A stretch of 64,000 nucleotides of DNA from PALSA-350 sp963834445. GTDB taxonomy: Bacteria > Acidobacteriota > Terriglobia > Terriglobales > Acidobacteriaceae. Made by a program: the position numbers and the translations under genes. Shown piece by piece: positions 16,765 through 26,774 of the stretch. How positions within the stretch are numbered: position 1 is the first letter of the stretch; the number at the start of each line of letters is the position of its first letter. The notes beneath the pieces were generated by a model. It saw only the letters and a list, made by a program, of their open reading frames with translations, had not been told where the DNA came from and made no database searches. Where the stretch lies: assembly GCA_963834445.1 (NCBI GenBank), contig CAWIBU010000003.1:1240001-1304000 (forward strand), written 5' to 3'.

Positions 16765-17198
16765 TTGGTTCGGTTGGTGTGATCAAGGATGATCTTCCAG
16801 CCTTGCGGAGTTTTCTTGAAGAGCAGGGAGAAGATGCCGTCGGCGTTGCCTCCTCCTGCTTTGTCTCGGTCTAGATGGAAGTTTCCAGTGGCTACTGCGT
16901 AGTTTGCATCCAGGGTGCGGATCGCCAGGTGGGTGAAGGTTAGCTTGCCCATCTCGGCCGGGTTTTTGTATTTGGTCTGGTAGCGGTGAAGAATCGTCTG
17001 GTAGCCATACTGGACGGTGTCGCCTACGAAGGTTGTGGTGGACGCGTCTTCATAGCCTTGCATAAAGGCTGCTACGTCGCCTCGGTTTCAGTCCTGCGTT
17101 TGCTGGTCCAGCAGGTGGTGGATGGCGGTGTCCGCGGTTTGGGCTGGTGCAGTGGACACCAGGGTCAGGGCAAGGACGAGTAAAAGTGCTTTTGTCAT
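16761..17198 (-). pseudogene. Exported SnoaL-like protein interrupted by one in-frame TGA
   Basis: Read from ATG at 17198, the frame gives a good signal peptide (MTKALLLVLALTLVSTAPAQ), then HHLLDQQTQD, a TGA at 17088-17090 (codon 37), then NRGDVAAFMQGYEDASTTTF and a normal SnoaL-like domain to the stop at 16761. Relatives usually have Trp at this point (Q..DWNRGD), so one G-to-A change (TGG to TGA) explains the stop. Everything before and after it is intact and in one frame, 145 codons in all. Either it is a recent nonsense mutation, a sequencing error, or a case of readthrough. Internal Met at 17063 could start a truncated 100-residue product without a signal. Confidence 0.8.
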
Positions 17199-17214
17199 GG
17201 ATCGACGATAGCGC

Positions 17215-17430
17215 AGAAAGAAACCGCAGATCTCTCCGCTGTCGGTCGAGATGACAAGTTTGTTTGAGGGGCGGGGATGGCACGGGTAGGGTAACGCTCG
17301 CCCTCAACAATTGCTGATGGGAGGGGCACACAGCAGGTCCCCTCCATTTGTTTGAGTGACGGGGTTGAAAGACCCAGCGCTCTCTTCGTTTACTCCATCC
17401 ATAGCTTGCCGCAGGCAATCGCTGCAGTCG
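17215..17430. repeat. Family A mosaic repeat block 4 (degenerate)
   Basis: It contains GAAACCGCAGATCTCTCCGC, GTCGAGATGACAAGTTTG, CACACAGCAGGTCCC and a CAGCGCTCTCTTCGTTTACT-type segment ending in AGCTTGCCGCAGGCAATC. All are diverged forms of family A units, so this looks like an older copy. It lies between the SnoaL-like pseudogene and the molybdopterin oxidoreductase. Confidence 0.65.
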
Positions 17431-17478
17431 TTTGGACCGAAAACGCTTGCCGACAGGCGCAGGTAGCTACAATGGGGA

Positions 17479-19563
17479 ATGTCTTCGGCCAGAGTGGTTC
17501 ATAGCGTGTGTTCGCACGATTGTCCGGACTCTTGTGCGGTTCTGGTGACGATCGATGCGGCGGGGAAGGCGACTCGGGTGCAGGGCGACCCTTCGCATCC
17601 AGTGACGAACGGGTTTCTTTGCGGAAAGGTTGCCAAGTATCTGGATCGGGTTTATTCGCCGGATCGGGTGCTCTACCCTATGCGGCGCAAAGCCGGGGCG
17701 GCCAAAGGACAGGAAGAGGCTTTCGAACGGATCAGCTGGGACCAGGCGCTGGACCTGATTGCGGAACGGCTAAGCGCGATCAGCGCAGAGCACGGACCGG
17801 AATCGATTCTGCCGTACTCGTATGCCGGGACGATTGGGGTGCTCGGCTATGGCTCCATGGATCGGCGCTTCTTTCATCGGCTGGGAGCCTCGCGGCTGGA
17901 TCGAACGATCTGCGCAACGGCGGGGGGCGATGCCCTGGTTTCAGTCTACGGAAAGAAGCTGGGCACCGATCCGGAAGACTTCCGCCATGCCCGCTACATC
18001 ATCGCCTGGGCGGCGAATATCCACGGCAACAATGTGCACCTGTGGCCTTTTGTCGAAGAGGCTCGCCGGAAGGGCGCCAAGCTGGTGGTGATCGACCCCT
18101 ATCGCACCCGTACAGCCCGGGTGGCCGATTGGCATATCCCGATCCAGCCGGGGACGGATACGGCTCTGGCCCTTGGCCTGATGCGCGTGATCATCGCCGA
18201 AGGCCTCTACGACCGGGAGTATGTTGCGGCCCACACGGTCGGCTTTGCGGAGCTGTGTGCCCACGTTCAGCCGTATACGGCGGAGCATGTGGCGGGTTTG
18301 ACGGGCATCGCTGCCGAGGACATCGTGCGCCTGGCGCGGGAATACGCCACTACCGCGCCGGCGGTCATCCGGTTGAATTATGGGATCCAGCGTTCGCAGA
18401 ATGGCGGGGCGGCGGCGCGCGCAGTGTGTATGCTGCCGGCGCTGATCGGCTCCTGGAGGTTGCAGGGTGGGGGGCTGCAGCTCTCGACCAGCGGGGCGTT
18501 TGCGTTCAATTCCCCGGCCCTGGAGCGGCCCGACCTGATGATGGCCAGCCCGCTGCAGCGGACGGCGCGCCTGGTCAACATGTCACGGCTGGGGCACGCC
18601 CTCACCGAGCTCGACGATCCGCCGGTGAAGGCGCTGTTCGTCTACAACTCGAACCCGGCGGCCATTGCTCCGAACCAGAACGCCGTGGTGCGCGGCATGA
18701 TGCGCAGCGATCTGTTCACGGTGGTGCACGAGCAGTTTATGACCGATACCACCGATTACGCCGATGTGGTGCTGCCCGCGACCACCTTCCTGGAGCACAA
18801 AGACTTTCAGGGGGCGTACGGCCACTACTTTTTGCAGATCTCAGAGCAGGCGATTGCTCCGCTGGGTGAGGCCAGGTCGAATGTCTGGCTGTTTAGCCAG
18901 TTGGCGCAGCGGATGGGGTTCCCGGAAGCGTGCTTTCTCGACGGCGTGGATGACCTGATCGAGCAGGCGTTGATAGGGCGGGACACGACGCTGGCAGAGC
19001 TTGAGGAGAAGAAGCGGATTCGGGTGGCGCCCGGGGGCTCACTGCCGTTTGCCACGCCCAGCAGCAAGGTCGAGTTTTATTCGAGCGCGTTGGCGGCGCA
19101 GGGGCTCGATCCGCTGCCCACGTTTCGTGCTCCGGACGAATCGCGCGGGGGCATCGATGCCCGTACCTTTCCGCTGGAGTTTTTGCCGCGCAAGGCGGAC
19201 AACTACATGAACTCGACATTTGCCAATCTGCCGGGGCACCAGAAGATGGAGTCGCGCGGTGTGGTGGCAATGCATGCCAACGATGCCGGCGCACGACAGA
19301 TAGGCGACGCGGACTGGGTTGAGGTGTACAACGGCCGCGGCAAGCTGCGCCTGCGTGCCCGTCTCGACGGCAGTGTGCCGCCCGGCGTGGTGGCGGCAAG
19401 CCTGAACTGGAGCAAGCTGTCGGTGGGGGGAAACAACGTGAACGCACTCACGTCGGAGAGGCTCACGGATCTGGGCCGGGGCGCTACTTTCTATTCGACG
19501 CTGGTGGAAGTCCGAAAGCTGAGCCCGGAAGAAGCGCAAAACCACTTCCCTCCGATAGACTAA
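17479..19563 (+). CDS. Molybdopterin-dependent oxidoreductase (formate dehydrogenase-like)
   Basis: A 694-residue enzyme of the DMSO-reductase superfamily. An N-terminal 4Fe-4S motif is formed by Cys11, Cys15, Cys19 and Cys48 (VCSHDCPDSC, GFLCGK). Further segments are GYGSMDRRFFHRLG, ICATAGGDAL around the likely metal-ligand region, WAANIHGNNVHLWPF, VIDPYRTRTARVADWHIPIQ as two parts, and PGTDTALALGLMRVI. A C-terminal molydop-binding domain (about 575-690) has NLPGHQKMESRGVVAMHANDA in two adjoining parts. There is no twin-Arg signal, so it should be cytoplasmic. No partner Fe-S or membrane subunit lies nearby. The substrate is not predictable. TACAAT at 17468-17473 sits five bases before the ATG, hinting at a leaderless mRNA. 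Confidence 0.9.
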   Translation: MSSARVVHSVCSHDCPDSCAVLVTIDAAGKATRVQGDPSHPVTNGFLCGKVAKYLDRVYSPDRVLYPMRRKAGAAKGQEEAFERISWDQALDLIAERLSAISAEHGPESILPYSYAGTIGVLGYGSMDRRFFHRLGASRLDRTICATAGGDALVSVYGKKLGTDPEDFRHARYIIAWAANIHGNNVHLWPFVEEARRKGAKLVVIDPYRTRTARVADWHIPIQPGTDTALALGLMRVIIAEGLYDREYVAAHTVGFAELCAHVQPYTAEHVAGLTGIAAEDIVRLAREYATTAPAVIRLNYGIQRSQNGGAAARAVCMLPALIGSWRLQGGGLQLSTSGAFAFNSPALERPDLMMASPLQRTARLVNMSRLGHALTELDDPPVKALFVYNSNPAAIAPNQNAVVRGMMRSDLFTVVHEQFMTDTTDYADVVLPATTFLEHKDFQGAYGHYFLQISEQAIAPLGEARSNVWLFSQLAQRMGFPEACFLDGVDDLIEQALIGRDTTLAELEEKKRIRVAPGGSLPFATPSSKVEFYSSALAAQGLDPLPTFRAPDESRGGIDARTFPLEFLPRKADNYMNSTFANLPGHQKMESRGVVAMHANDAGARQIGDADWVEVYNGRGKLRLRARLDGSVPPGVVAASLNWSKLSVGGNNVNALTSERLTDLGRGATFYSTLVEVRKLSPEEAQNHFPPID

Positions 19564-19591
19564 GAGCACCTGCTTAAACGTGAGATTGCCA

Positions 19592-19780
19592 ATGCCGTTT
19601 CCAGCGGGCTTCCAGTGCGCGGGCTGTGGAGAGTGGAATGAGATCGTGGTGGACGAGTCTGCGGGTGGGAGGCAGCATTACGTGGAAGATTGCCAGGTCT
19701 GCTGCAAGCCGAACGTGCTCTCTGTATCGTGGGATTCCTCGGTGGGCGAATACTTCGCTTCTGCGGAGTTGGAAAGCTGA
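19592..19780 (+). CDS. CPXCG-motif cysteine-rich small protein
   Basis: A 62-residue putative zinc-binding protein with FQCAGCGEWNEI near the N-terminus and YVEDCQVCCKPN in the middle, the paired-cysteine pattern of the CPXCG family; here the first proline is replaced (CAGC). ATG 19592 is used because GTGAG lies seven bases upstream; GTG 19580 would add four residues. It follows the molybdopterin enzyme by 28 bases on the same strand. The function of this family is unknown. Confidence 0.8.
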   Translation: MPFPAGFQCAGCGEWNEIVVDESAGGRQHYVEDCQVCCKPNVLSVSWDSSVGEYFASAELES

Positions 19781-19843
19781 GGATGTTGCTCTGTTTACTG
19801 GGCCTCCGGGGTGGTTAGCGGCGTGAGAAACGAACCCTCGGAG

Positions 19844-19873
19844 TTGGGGAGTACCCCTTCCGTCACATATAAT
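19844..19873 (+). promoter_or_regulatory. Candidate sigma-70-like promoter of bamA
   Basis: TTGGGG at 19844-19849 and a perfect TATAAT at 19868-19873 are 18 bases apart. Transcription would begin near 19880, inside the longest open frame of bamA, which argues for a translation start at 19916 or 19934 rather than 19811. Confidence 0.6.
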
Positions 19874-19933
19874 CGCCTTTTCCTCAAGCAGGATCTGATT
19901 TTCAGCAGTGAGGGTGTGCCTATTCTTCGCGTC

Positions 19934-22816
19934 ATGTCAGGGAGCCTTCGCTCCCGGTTTCATCGGAACCAGCCTGCACTGCCGTTTTTTCTTCGGGTGT
20001 GCAGGGTTTTGGCCCTGTTTTTATTTTGCGGTTCCAGTCTGATTGCCTGGGCTCAGCAGGACGTTGCCCCGTCCAACGTCATTCAAAACATACGTGTGAT
20101 CGGCAATCGGCGCATTCCCAGGGAAACGATTCTGGCGCGATTGTTTACCCACCCGGGCGATACCTACGATCCGGCGACCATTGAGCGGGATTTCAACTCG
20201 CTGTGGAACACGGGATACTTCGAAAACCTACAGATCGCGCGCGAAGACACGCCCAAGGGCGTGATTCTCGACATCATTGTCAAAGAAAAGCCGACGATTC
20301 GCGAGATCAACTACAAGGGCCTGAACTCGGTTTCCACCTCGGACGTTCTGGACCGCTTCAAGAAAGAACATGTAACGGGCTTCTCGGTGGAAGCTCCCTA
20401 TGATCCGACCAAGCTAGCGCGGGCGATCGACGTGATTCGGGCGCTGCTGGCCGAGCACGGGCACCAGTTTGCGACGGTGAAGCCGGACATCAAGACGATT
20501 CCGCCGTCGTCGGTTACGGTCAACTTCATCATCAAAGAAGGCCCCACGGTTAAGGTGGGGAATATTACATTCACCGGGAACCGGGCGGTGCCTTCGCGCG
20601 ACCTGCGGGCGGCGATGAGAAACCTGAGGCCGGTCGGTATACCCCATTCGATCATCCTGGAGAATCTATTCGCGCGCACCTACGATGCGAGCAAGCTGGA
20701 GGAAGATACGGAGCGGGTTCGACGGGCCTTGCAGGACAAGGGTTATTTTCGCGCCGGGGTCAACGATCCCATTACGCATATACGCAACGAAGGGGGTCTC
20801 TCGTTCTTCACCTTCCGGCCGCGCACGGGTAAGCGGATCGACATTCGCATTCCGGTCGACGAAGGGGAGCGCTATCGCCTGGGCGGCGTGACCTTTACCG
20901 GCAACACGCACGTGCAGAATGTGAAGGCGCTGCGAGCGCAGTTCCCCACCAAAGACGGCGAATACTTTAACGCCACGGCTGTGGGCAAGGGGCTGGACAA
21001 TCTGCGCAAGGCCTATGGCTCGCTAGGCTACATCAACTTTACCGCCGTGCCCACGCCGCGCATCGATGACGCCAAGCACCTGGTGTACCTGGACATCGAC
21101 ATCGATGAGGGTAAGCCGTTTACGGTGTCGCGCATCGAGTTCCAAGGGAACACCATCACGCGAGACCGGGTTATCCGGCGCGAGCTGTTGCTCGAAGAAG
21201 GCCAGGTTTACAACAGCAACCTATGGGAATCGAGTTTGCTTCGCCTGAACCAGTTGGATTACTTCGATCCGCTCAAGGTGGAACAGGATTCCGACATCCA
21301 TCCGGACCCGGACACGGGCACGGTTTCGCTGCTGCTGAAGGTGCACGAGAAGGGCAAGAATTCGATTGGATTGAACGGCGGCGTGAGTGGTCTTTCGGGC
21401 ACGTTCCTGGGTCTCAACTATCAGACGAATAACTTTCTCGGGTTAGGCGAGACGTTAAGTCTGCAGGGCAATATCGGCAACCAGGCACGTAACGTGGTGT
21501 TTGCGTTTAACGAGCCCTACCTGCACAACCGTCCGATCAGTGTGGGCTTCCAGGTATTTTCCCGGAAATCCGATTTTAACTCAGCGCGCAACTATGCCTC
21601 GGTGAGCGGTCAGTCGAGCAACCTGACGGCGGCACAGCAGTCACTAACGCAGAACTACAACCAGTCTTCGACCGGGCTAAATTTCTCGGTCAGCTACCCG
21701 ATACGGCGCAGCTTCAAGCGCGTGGGACTGACGTATAGCTGGGATAAGTCGACGATTCAGACGTTCAGCCAGGCGTCGGCCAACCTGTTTCAGACGCTGG
21801 CTTTCCGCAGTGGCCAGATCCAAGGCCCCAATGCGCTGGAAGGCATTTATACCAGCTCGGTTTCGTTGAGCTATTCGTACAACAAGGTTGGTCCGTCGGT
21901 CTTCAAGCCGCGTTTTGGATCGGATGTGTCGGCCGCGCTGATCGTGGCGGGCCTGTTCGGCAACGTTCGCTATTTCACGCCGGTGATTCAGGTGAAGCAT
22001 TACATGGCGATGAAAGGCCTCCGCCCGAACCCGGAAGGGCGTAACGTGCTGGCGTTGCGTACACAGATGTCGTACATCCAGGGTTTCAGCGGGGATGTGG
22101 CTCCGCCGTTTTCGCGGTTCTATTCAGGCGGGGACAACGAATTGCGCGGTTTTGATATCCGGGCGGCAACGCCTTATGGGTTTATTCCGGTGCGGCAAAG
22201 CATTACACTTACCAACCCGGACGGTACGCCGGTTCCGATCGATCCCAGCAACTACACGTTGGGGAACATTCCGATTCCTATCCCCATTTACCGGCCGGTC
22301 GCCGTGGGTGGTGATGTGAAGTTCACTTCGAACATCGAATATCGGATTCCGCTGGGCGGACCGGTGCAGTTTGCGATTTTCGATGACTTCGATCTCACTT
22401 CGGTGGTTCGCCATTCCCAATTGCGGCAGAGCGTCGAGGGCGCCGATCAACTCAATTCACCGTTGTACGGCTGCACGGCCTATTTCAACGGATCCTGCCA
22501 GGGTGGCCAGTCGATCCAGTTCATTAACCAGATCCGGCCGATTGCCGGGACAAATGTGGTGCCGCGTAATTCTGTCGGCGGAGAGATATCGGCGTTCCTG
22601 CCGATCGTGAATGCACCCTTCCGGATCTACTACGCGTACAACACAAATCGCCTGCTTGAGAATGTACAAGGACAAAGCCTGATTACGCGGAGCATGTTCC
22701 CGGCGGGCGGAGCTGGGGACTACACCTACCAGAATGCGATTTCGGCGTATGACTCGCTGTTGCATTTCCGCGAGCCGCGGAAGACGTTCCGGTTGAGTGT
22801 GAGCACCACGTTTTAA
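19934..22816 (+). CDS. bamA: Outer-membrane protein assembly factor BamA
   Basis: Core of the BAM machine that folds beta-barrel proteins into the outer membrane. From ATG 19934 the protein has 960 residues. A signal peptide covers about 1-38 (VLALFLFCGSSLIAWAQQ). Five POTRA domains follow (about 50-440), with VIGNRRIPRETILARL, INYKGLNSVSTSDVL, FTGNRAVPSRDLR, FTGNTHVQNVKALR and FQGNTITRDRVIRREL each opening a repeat. The barrel runs from about 445 to the end and includes GGDNELRGFDIR, the conserved strand-16 loop, and a final FRLSVSTTF. The C-terminal Phe is the usual barrel signal. The longer frame from 19811 would bury the promoter. Alternative start: GTG 19916. skp follows 0.8 kb later beyond a repeat block with its own promoter. 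Confidence 0.95.
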   Translation: MSGSLRSRFHRNQPALPFFLRVCRVLALFLFCGSSLIAWAQQDVAPSNVIQNIRVIGNRRIPRETILARLFTHPGDTYDPATIERDFNSLWNTGYFENLQIAREDTPKGVILDIIVKEKPTIREINYKGLNSVSTSDVLDRFKKEHVTGFSVEAPYDPTKLARAIDVIRALLAEHGHQFATVKPDIKTIPPSSVTVNFIIKEGPTVKVGNITFTGNRAVPSRDLRAAMRNLRPVGIPHSIILENLFARTYDASKLEEDTERVRRALQDKGYFRAGVNDPITHIRNEGGLSFFTFRPRTGKRIDIRIPVDEGERYRLGGVTFTGNTHVQNVKALRAQFPTKDGEYFNATAVGKGLDNLRKAYGSLGYINFTAVPTPRIDDAKHLVYLDIDIDEGKPFTVSRIEFQGNTITRDRVIRRELLLEEGQVYNSNLWESSLLRLNQLDYFDPLKVEQDSDIHPDPDTGTVSLLLKVHEKGKNSIGLNGGVSGLSGTFLGLNYQTNNFLGLGETLSLQGNIGNQARNVVFAFNEPYLHNRPISVGFQVFSRKSDFNSARNYASVSGQSSNLTAAQQSLTQNYNQSSTGLNFSVSYPIRRSFKRVGLTYSWDKSTIQTFSQASANLFQTLAFRSGQIQGPNALEGIYTSSVSLSYSYNKVGPSVFKPRFGSDVSAALIVAGLFGNVRYFTPVIQVKHYMAMKGLRPNPEGRNVLALRTQMSYIQGFSGDVAPPFSRFYSGGDNELRGFDIRAATPYGFIPVRQSITLTNPDGTPVPIDPSNYTLGNIPIPIPIYRPVAVGGDVKFTSNIEYRIPLGGPVQFAIFDDFDLTSVVRHSQLRQSVEGADQLNSPLYGCTAYFNGSCQGGQSIQFINQIRPIAGTNVVPRNSVGGEISAFLPIVNAPFRIYYAYNTNRLLENVQGQSLITRSMFPAGGAGDYTYQNAISAYDSLLHFREPRKTFRLSVSTTF

Positions 22817-22834
22817 GGGAGTGTGGGTGGGGGT

Positions 22835-23400
22835 TGCGCGTCACTCGAATGGCCTTGGTTTGGGGTGGAGGCGCACAGATCCCACGGCTGCGCTCTTCTT
22901 GAACAAAATGGCGGGAGCAGGATCTGCGAGCTCACTCGTAGGGCCTTGGTTTGGGGTAACGGCGCACAGCAGGTCCCTCCACTTCGCTACGCTTCGGTCG
23001 GGATGACAAATTTGTTTGGGGGACACGATGACAAATTTGCTTGAGGGGCGAGGCCAAAAGGCAGATCGCTTCGCTCGTTCATTCCATCCTTGACTTGCCG
23101 ACAGGCAAGTCGGCTCCTCCCAATGAACAAAATGGCTGGGGCTGGATTTGTGAGCTCACTCGTAGGGCCTTGGTTTGGGGGAGAGGCGCACCGCAGATCC
23201 CTCCACTGCGCTACGCTCCGGTCGGGATGACAAATTTGTTTGGGGGACGGGCTTAAAGATTTGCTCGAGGGATGGGCTTAAAGATTTGTTTGAGGGATGG
23301 GCTTAAAAGCAAACGCTCTCCGCGTTCATTCCATCCTTGACTTGCCGCAGGCAAGTCAGCCACTCGGGATGACAAAGTTGTTTGAGGGCTCGGGAAGCTA
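22835..23400. repeat. Family A mosaic repeat block 5
   Basis: It contains GCGAGCTCACTCGTAGG, GGTCGGGATGACAAATTTG followed by a second 25-base unit, a GCTCGTTCATTCCATCCTTG segment, AATGAACAAAATGGCTGG, the CACCGCAGATCCCTCC segment, and three GGGCTTAAAGATTTG-like units in a row (about 23250-23310). No gene or full palindrome is present. Confidence 0.82.
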
Positions 23401-23428
23401 GGGCGACCCGCCGCGCGGGGGGGTTGCG

Positions 23429-23457
23429 TTGACGCTCCTTCGGCGCACACCTATAAT
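23429..23457 (+). promoter_or_regulatory. Candidate promoter of the skp-like gene
   Basis: TTGACG at 23429-23434 and TATAAT at 23452-23457 are separated by exactly 17 bases, the best match to a sigma-70-type promoter in the window. Transcription would start near 23464, leaving a leader of about 137 bases before the ATG at 23601. Confidence 0.75.
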
Positions 23458-23600
23458 CACTGCTGGCCCGGTAATGTCTCGGTCCGTGTCTCTTCTGCGT
23501 ATTTGCTGCTGAAGGAATGAGACCCGCAAGCGAAGGCCCGCTATCCGCTGAAAGACGCGGGCGATCTGGATTAAAAGATCTAAAGGAGTTTTGTATTCCG

Positions 23601-24302
23601 ATGAAGCGTTCGTTCACACTCGTATGTCTGCTCGCGTCCGCAACCGGCGTGGGTACTCTCGCCTCGACCGGCAGTGCATTCGCTCAAGTTCCCTCCGCAC
23701 CCAGCCCCGCCGGAACGATGGCTCCCGCCTCTGCTCCCGTCGTACCCATCGAGGCCAAGATAGCGATCATCTCGTTCCAACAGGCAGTCGCCGCAACCAA
23801 TGAGGGGCAACGCAACTTTGCCCAGCTGCGGGTTAAGTTTGAGCCTAAGCAGACACAACTGAAAACGCAAAGCGACGAGATCGATTCCCTGAAGAAGCAG
23901 TTGCAGGATGCCGGCACCACGCTGAGCGAGCAGGAACGCGATAGCCGTCTGCGCACGATCGACGAAAAGACGAAGTCTCTGCAGCGGTCAGCGGAAGATG
24001 CGCAAAATGAAGCGCAGAGCGCGATGGGTGACATGTACCAGCAACTGGCACAGAAGGTCTATGCCGTGCTCGACGCATACGTTACCCAAAATAAATTCAC
24101 GCTCGTGCTGGACACCAGCAACCAGCAGACTTCGCCCGTGCTGTGGTTCACACCGGCGACCGACATCAGCAAGGCAGTCGTCGATGCATATAATGCCAAG
24201 TCTGGCGTTCCACCGCCAACAGCCGGCGCCCCCGCAGCCACGCCACGGCCCAGCACCACGCCGCGCAGCACACGGCCCAGTACCACGAAGCCACCACAGT
24301 AG
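23601..24302 (+). CDS. skp: OmpH/Skp-family periplasmic chaperone
   Basis: Skp-like proteins hold unfolded outer-membrane proteins between the Sec exit and BamA. From ATG 23601 it has 233 residues. The signal peptide ends near AFAQ (residue 33). A Pro/Ala linker and IAIISFQQAVAATNEGQRNFAQ start the domain, followed by a long charged helix (about 85-150, with DEIDSLKKQLQDAG and EQERDSRLRTIDEKTKSLQ) that would form the tentacle coiled coil. TLVLDTSNQQTSPVLWF closes the beta body. The last 35 residues are Pro/Thr/Ser/Arg-rich and likely disordered, an addition to the classic Skp. AAAGGAG at 23582-23588 lies 12 bases before the ATG. Genome order bamA then skp is typical. Confidence 0.9.
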   Translation: MKRSFTLVCLLASATGVGTLASTGSAFAQVPSAPSPAGTMAPASAPVVPIEAKIAIISFQQAVAATNEGQRNFAQLRVKFEPKQTQLKTQSDEIDSLKKQLQDAGTTLSEQERDSRLRTIDEKTKSLQRSAEDAQNEAQSAMGDMYQQLAQKVYAVLDAYVTQNKFTLVLDTSNQQTSPVLWFTPATDISKAVVDAYNAKSGVPPPTAGAPAATPRPSTTPRSTRPSTTKPPQ

Positions 24303-24316
24303 TCTTCGCAGACCCC

Positions 24317-24345
24317 TGCCCCGGCAAGCATTGCTTGCCGGGGCA
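24317..24345 (+). terminator. Rho-independent-like terminator after skp
   Basis: TGCCCCGGCAAGC at 24317-24329 and GCTTGCCGGGGCA at 24333-24345 form a perfect 13-base stem with loop ATT, starting 15 bases after the skp stop. The tail is only modestly T-rich (TAAACACGTTTCACTTTT). Confidence 0.8.
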
Positions 24346-24717
24346 TAAACACGTTTCACTTTTGCCCTGTATAGGCAGATTTGCCTGGGGTGGGCGCCCT
24401 CTTAAGAACAGCCGGATGCATTCCGTTCTTTTGTACACACCAAACGTAAAAATGCCATAGCAAAGACTGCTGAGTTTACAGCTTCACAAGGCTGTGGAAA
24501 AATTTGTGGAAAGCTGAGCAGCGATTTTTGAGGGCGCTGCTTTGCCTGCCTGCAGGGGCCGTGTGGGATCCTGCTTCTCCTGCTCTAAGCTACTATTTAT
24601 CAACTATTTGCAGCCGGAATGGGCTGGTGTGCGGAGATTTGCGTGGGCCGCGGTCAGGTGCGGGGAGAAATTGCGGCTTTCCACAAATGGGATTATGCCA
24701 GCTGACTGAAGTGGCGG
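24346..24717. other. Gene-free region between skp and lepA
   Basis: The genes on either side converge on this 0.37 kb. It is AT-richer than average and contains TGTGGAAAA, TGTGGAAAG and TTTCCACAA, each one or two mismatches from a DnaA box, but too few and too imperfect to call an origin. No coding signal was seen. Confidence 0.4.
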
Positions 24718-26529
<1,812 letters not shown>

Positions 26530-26673
26530 GAAGGGGTGCCGACGGCGGGTGACAACTCAGTTGATTGGCGAGAGTCTAACCCGATCTTATCATTCACGTT
26601 GGGGCAGTCAGGGCAATACAATCAAGCATGGCATGCGGAACCAGGCTTCGCTGCCATTCCTCCCGTTTTTGCC

Positions 26674-26755
26674 AAGGTGGGATACACGGCTCGATATTTG
26701 TAGATCCCACCCTTTGCAAAGTACGTAAAGGACCCGGAGTTTTGTTGGGCGGACA
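26674..26755. repeat. Palindromic repeat related to a copy at 35.6 kb
   Basis: GGTGGGAT at 26676-26683 is inverted as ATCCCACC at 26704-26711. It is followed by CCTTTGCAAAGTACG and AAAGGACCCGGAGTTTTG. The second part recurs at about 35618-35662 as CCTTTTGCAAGAGCGC and AAAGGATGGGGCACCCGGAG. This is a short dispersed repeat just upstream of the transglycosylase gene. Confidence 0.6.
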
Positions 26756-26774
26756 CGGTGATAGGAAATACTGG

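Noticed and set aside
17508..18869. 453-codon frame in another plus frame inside the molybdopterin oxidoreductase
   Set aside because: It is an out-of-frame shadow without motifs; the oxidoreductase frame carries the cofactor-binding residues.
24480..24690. Three DnaA-box-like 9-mers in the skp-lepA gap
   Set aside because: All have mismatches, there are only three, and no dnaA, dnaN or gyrase gene lies in the window.
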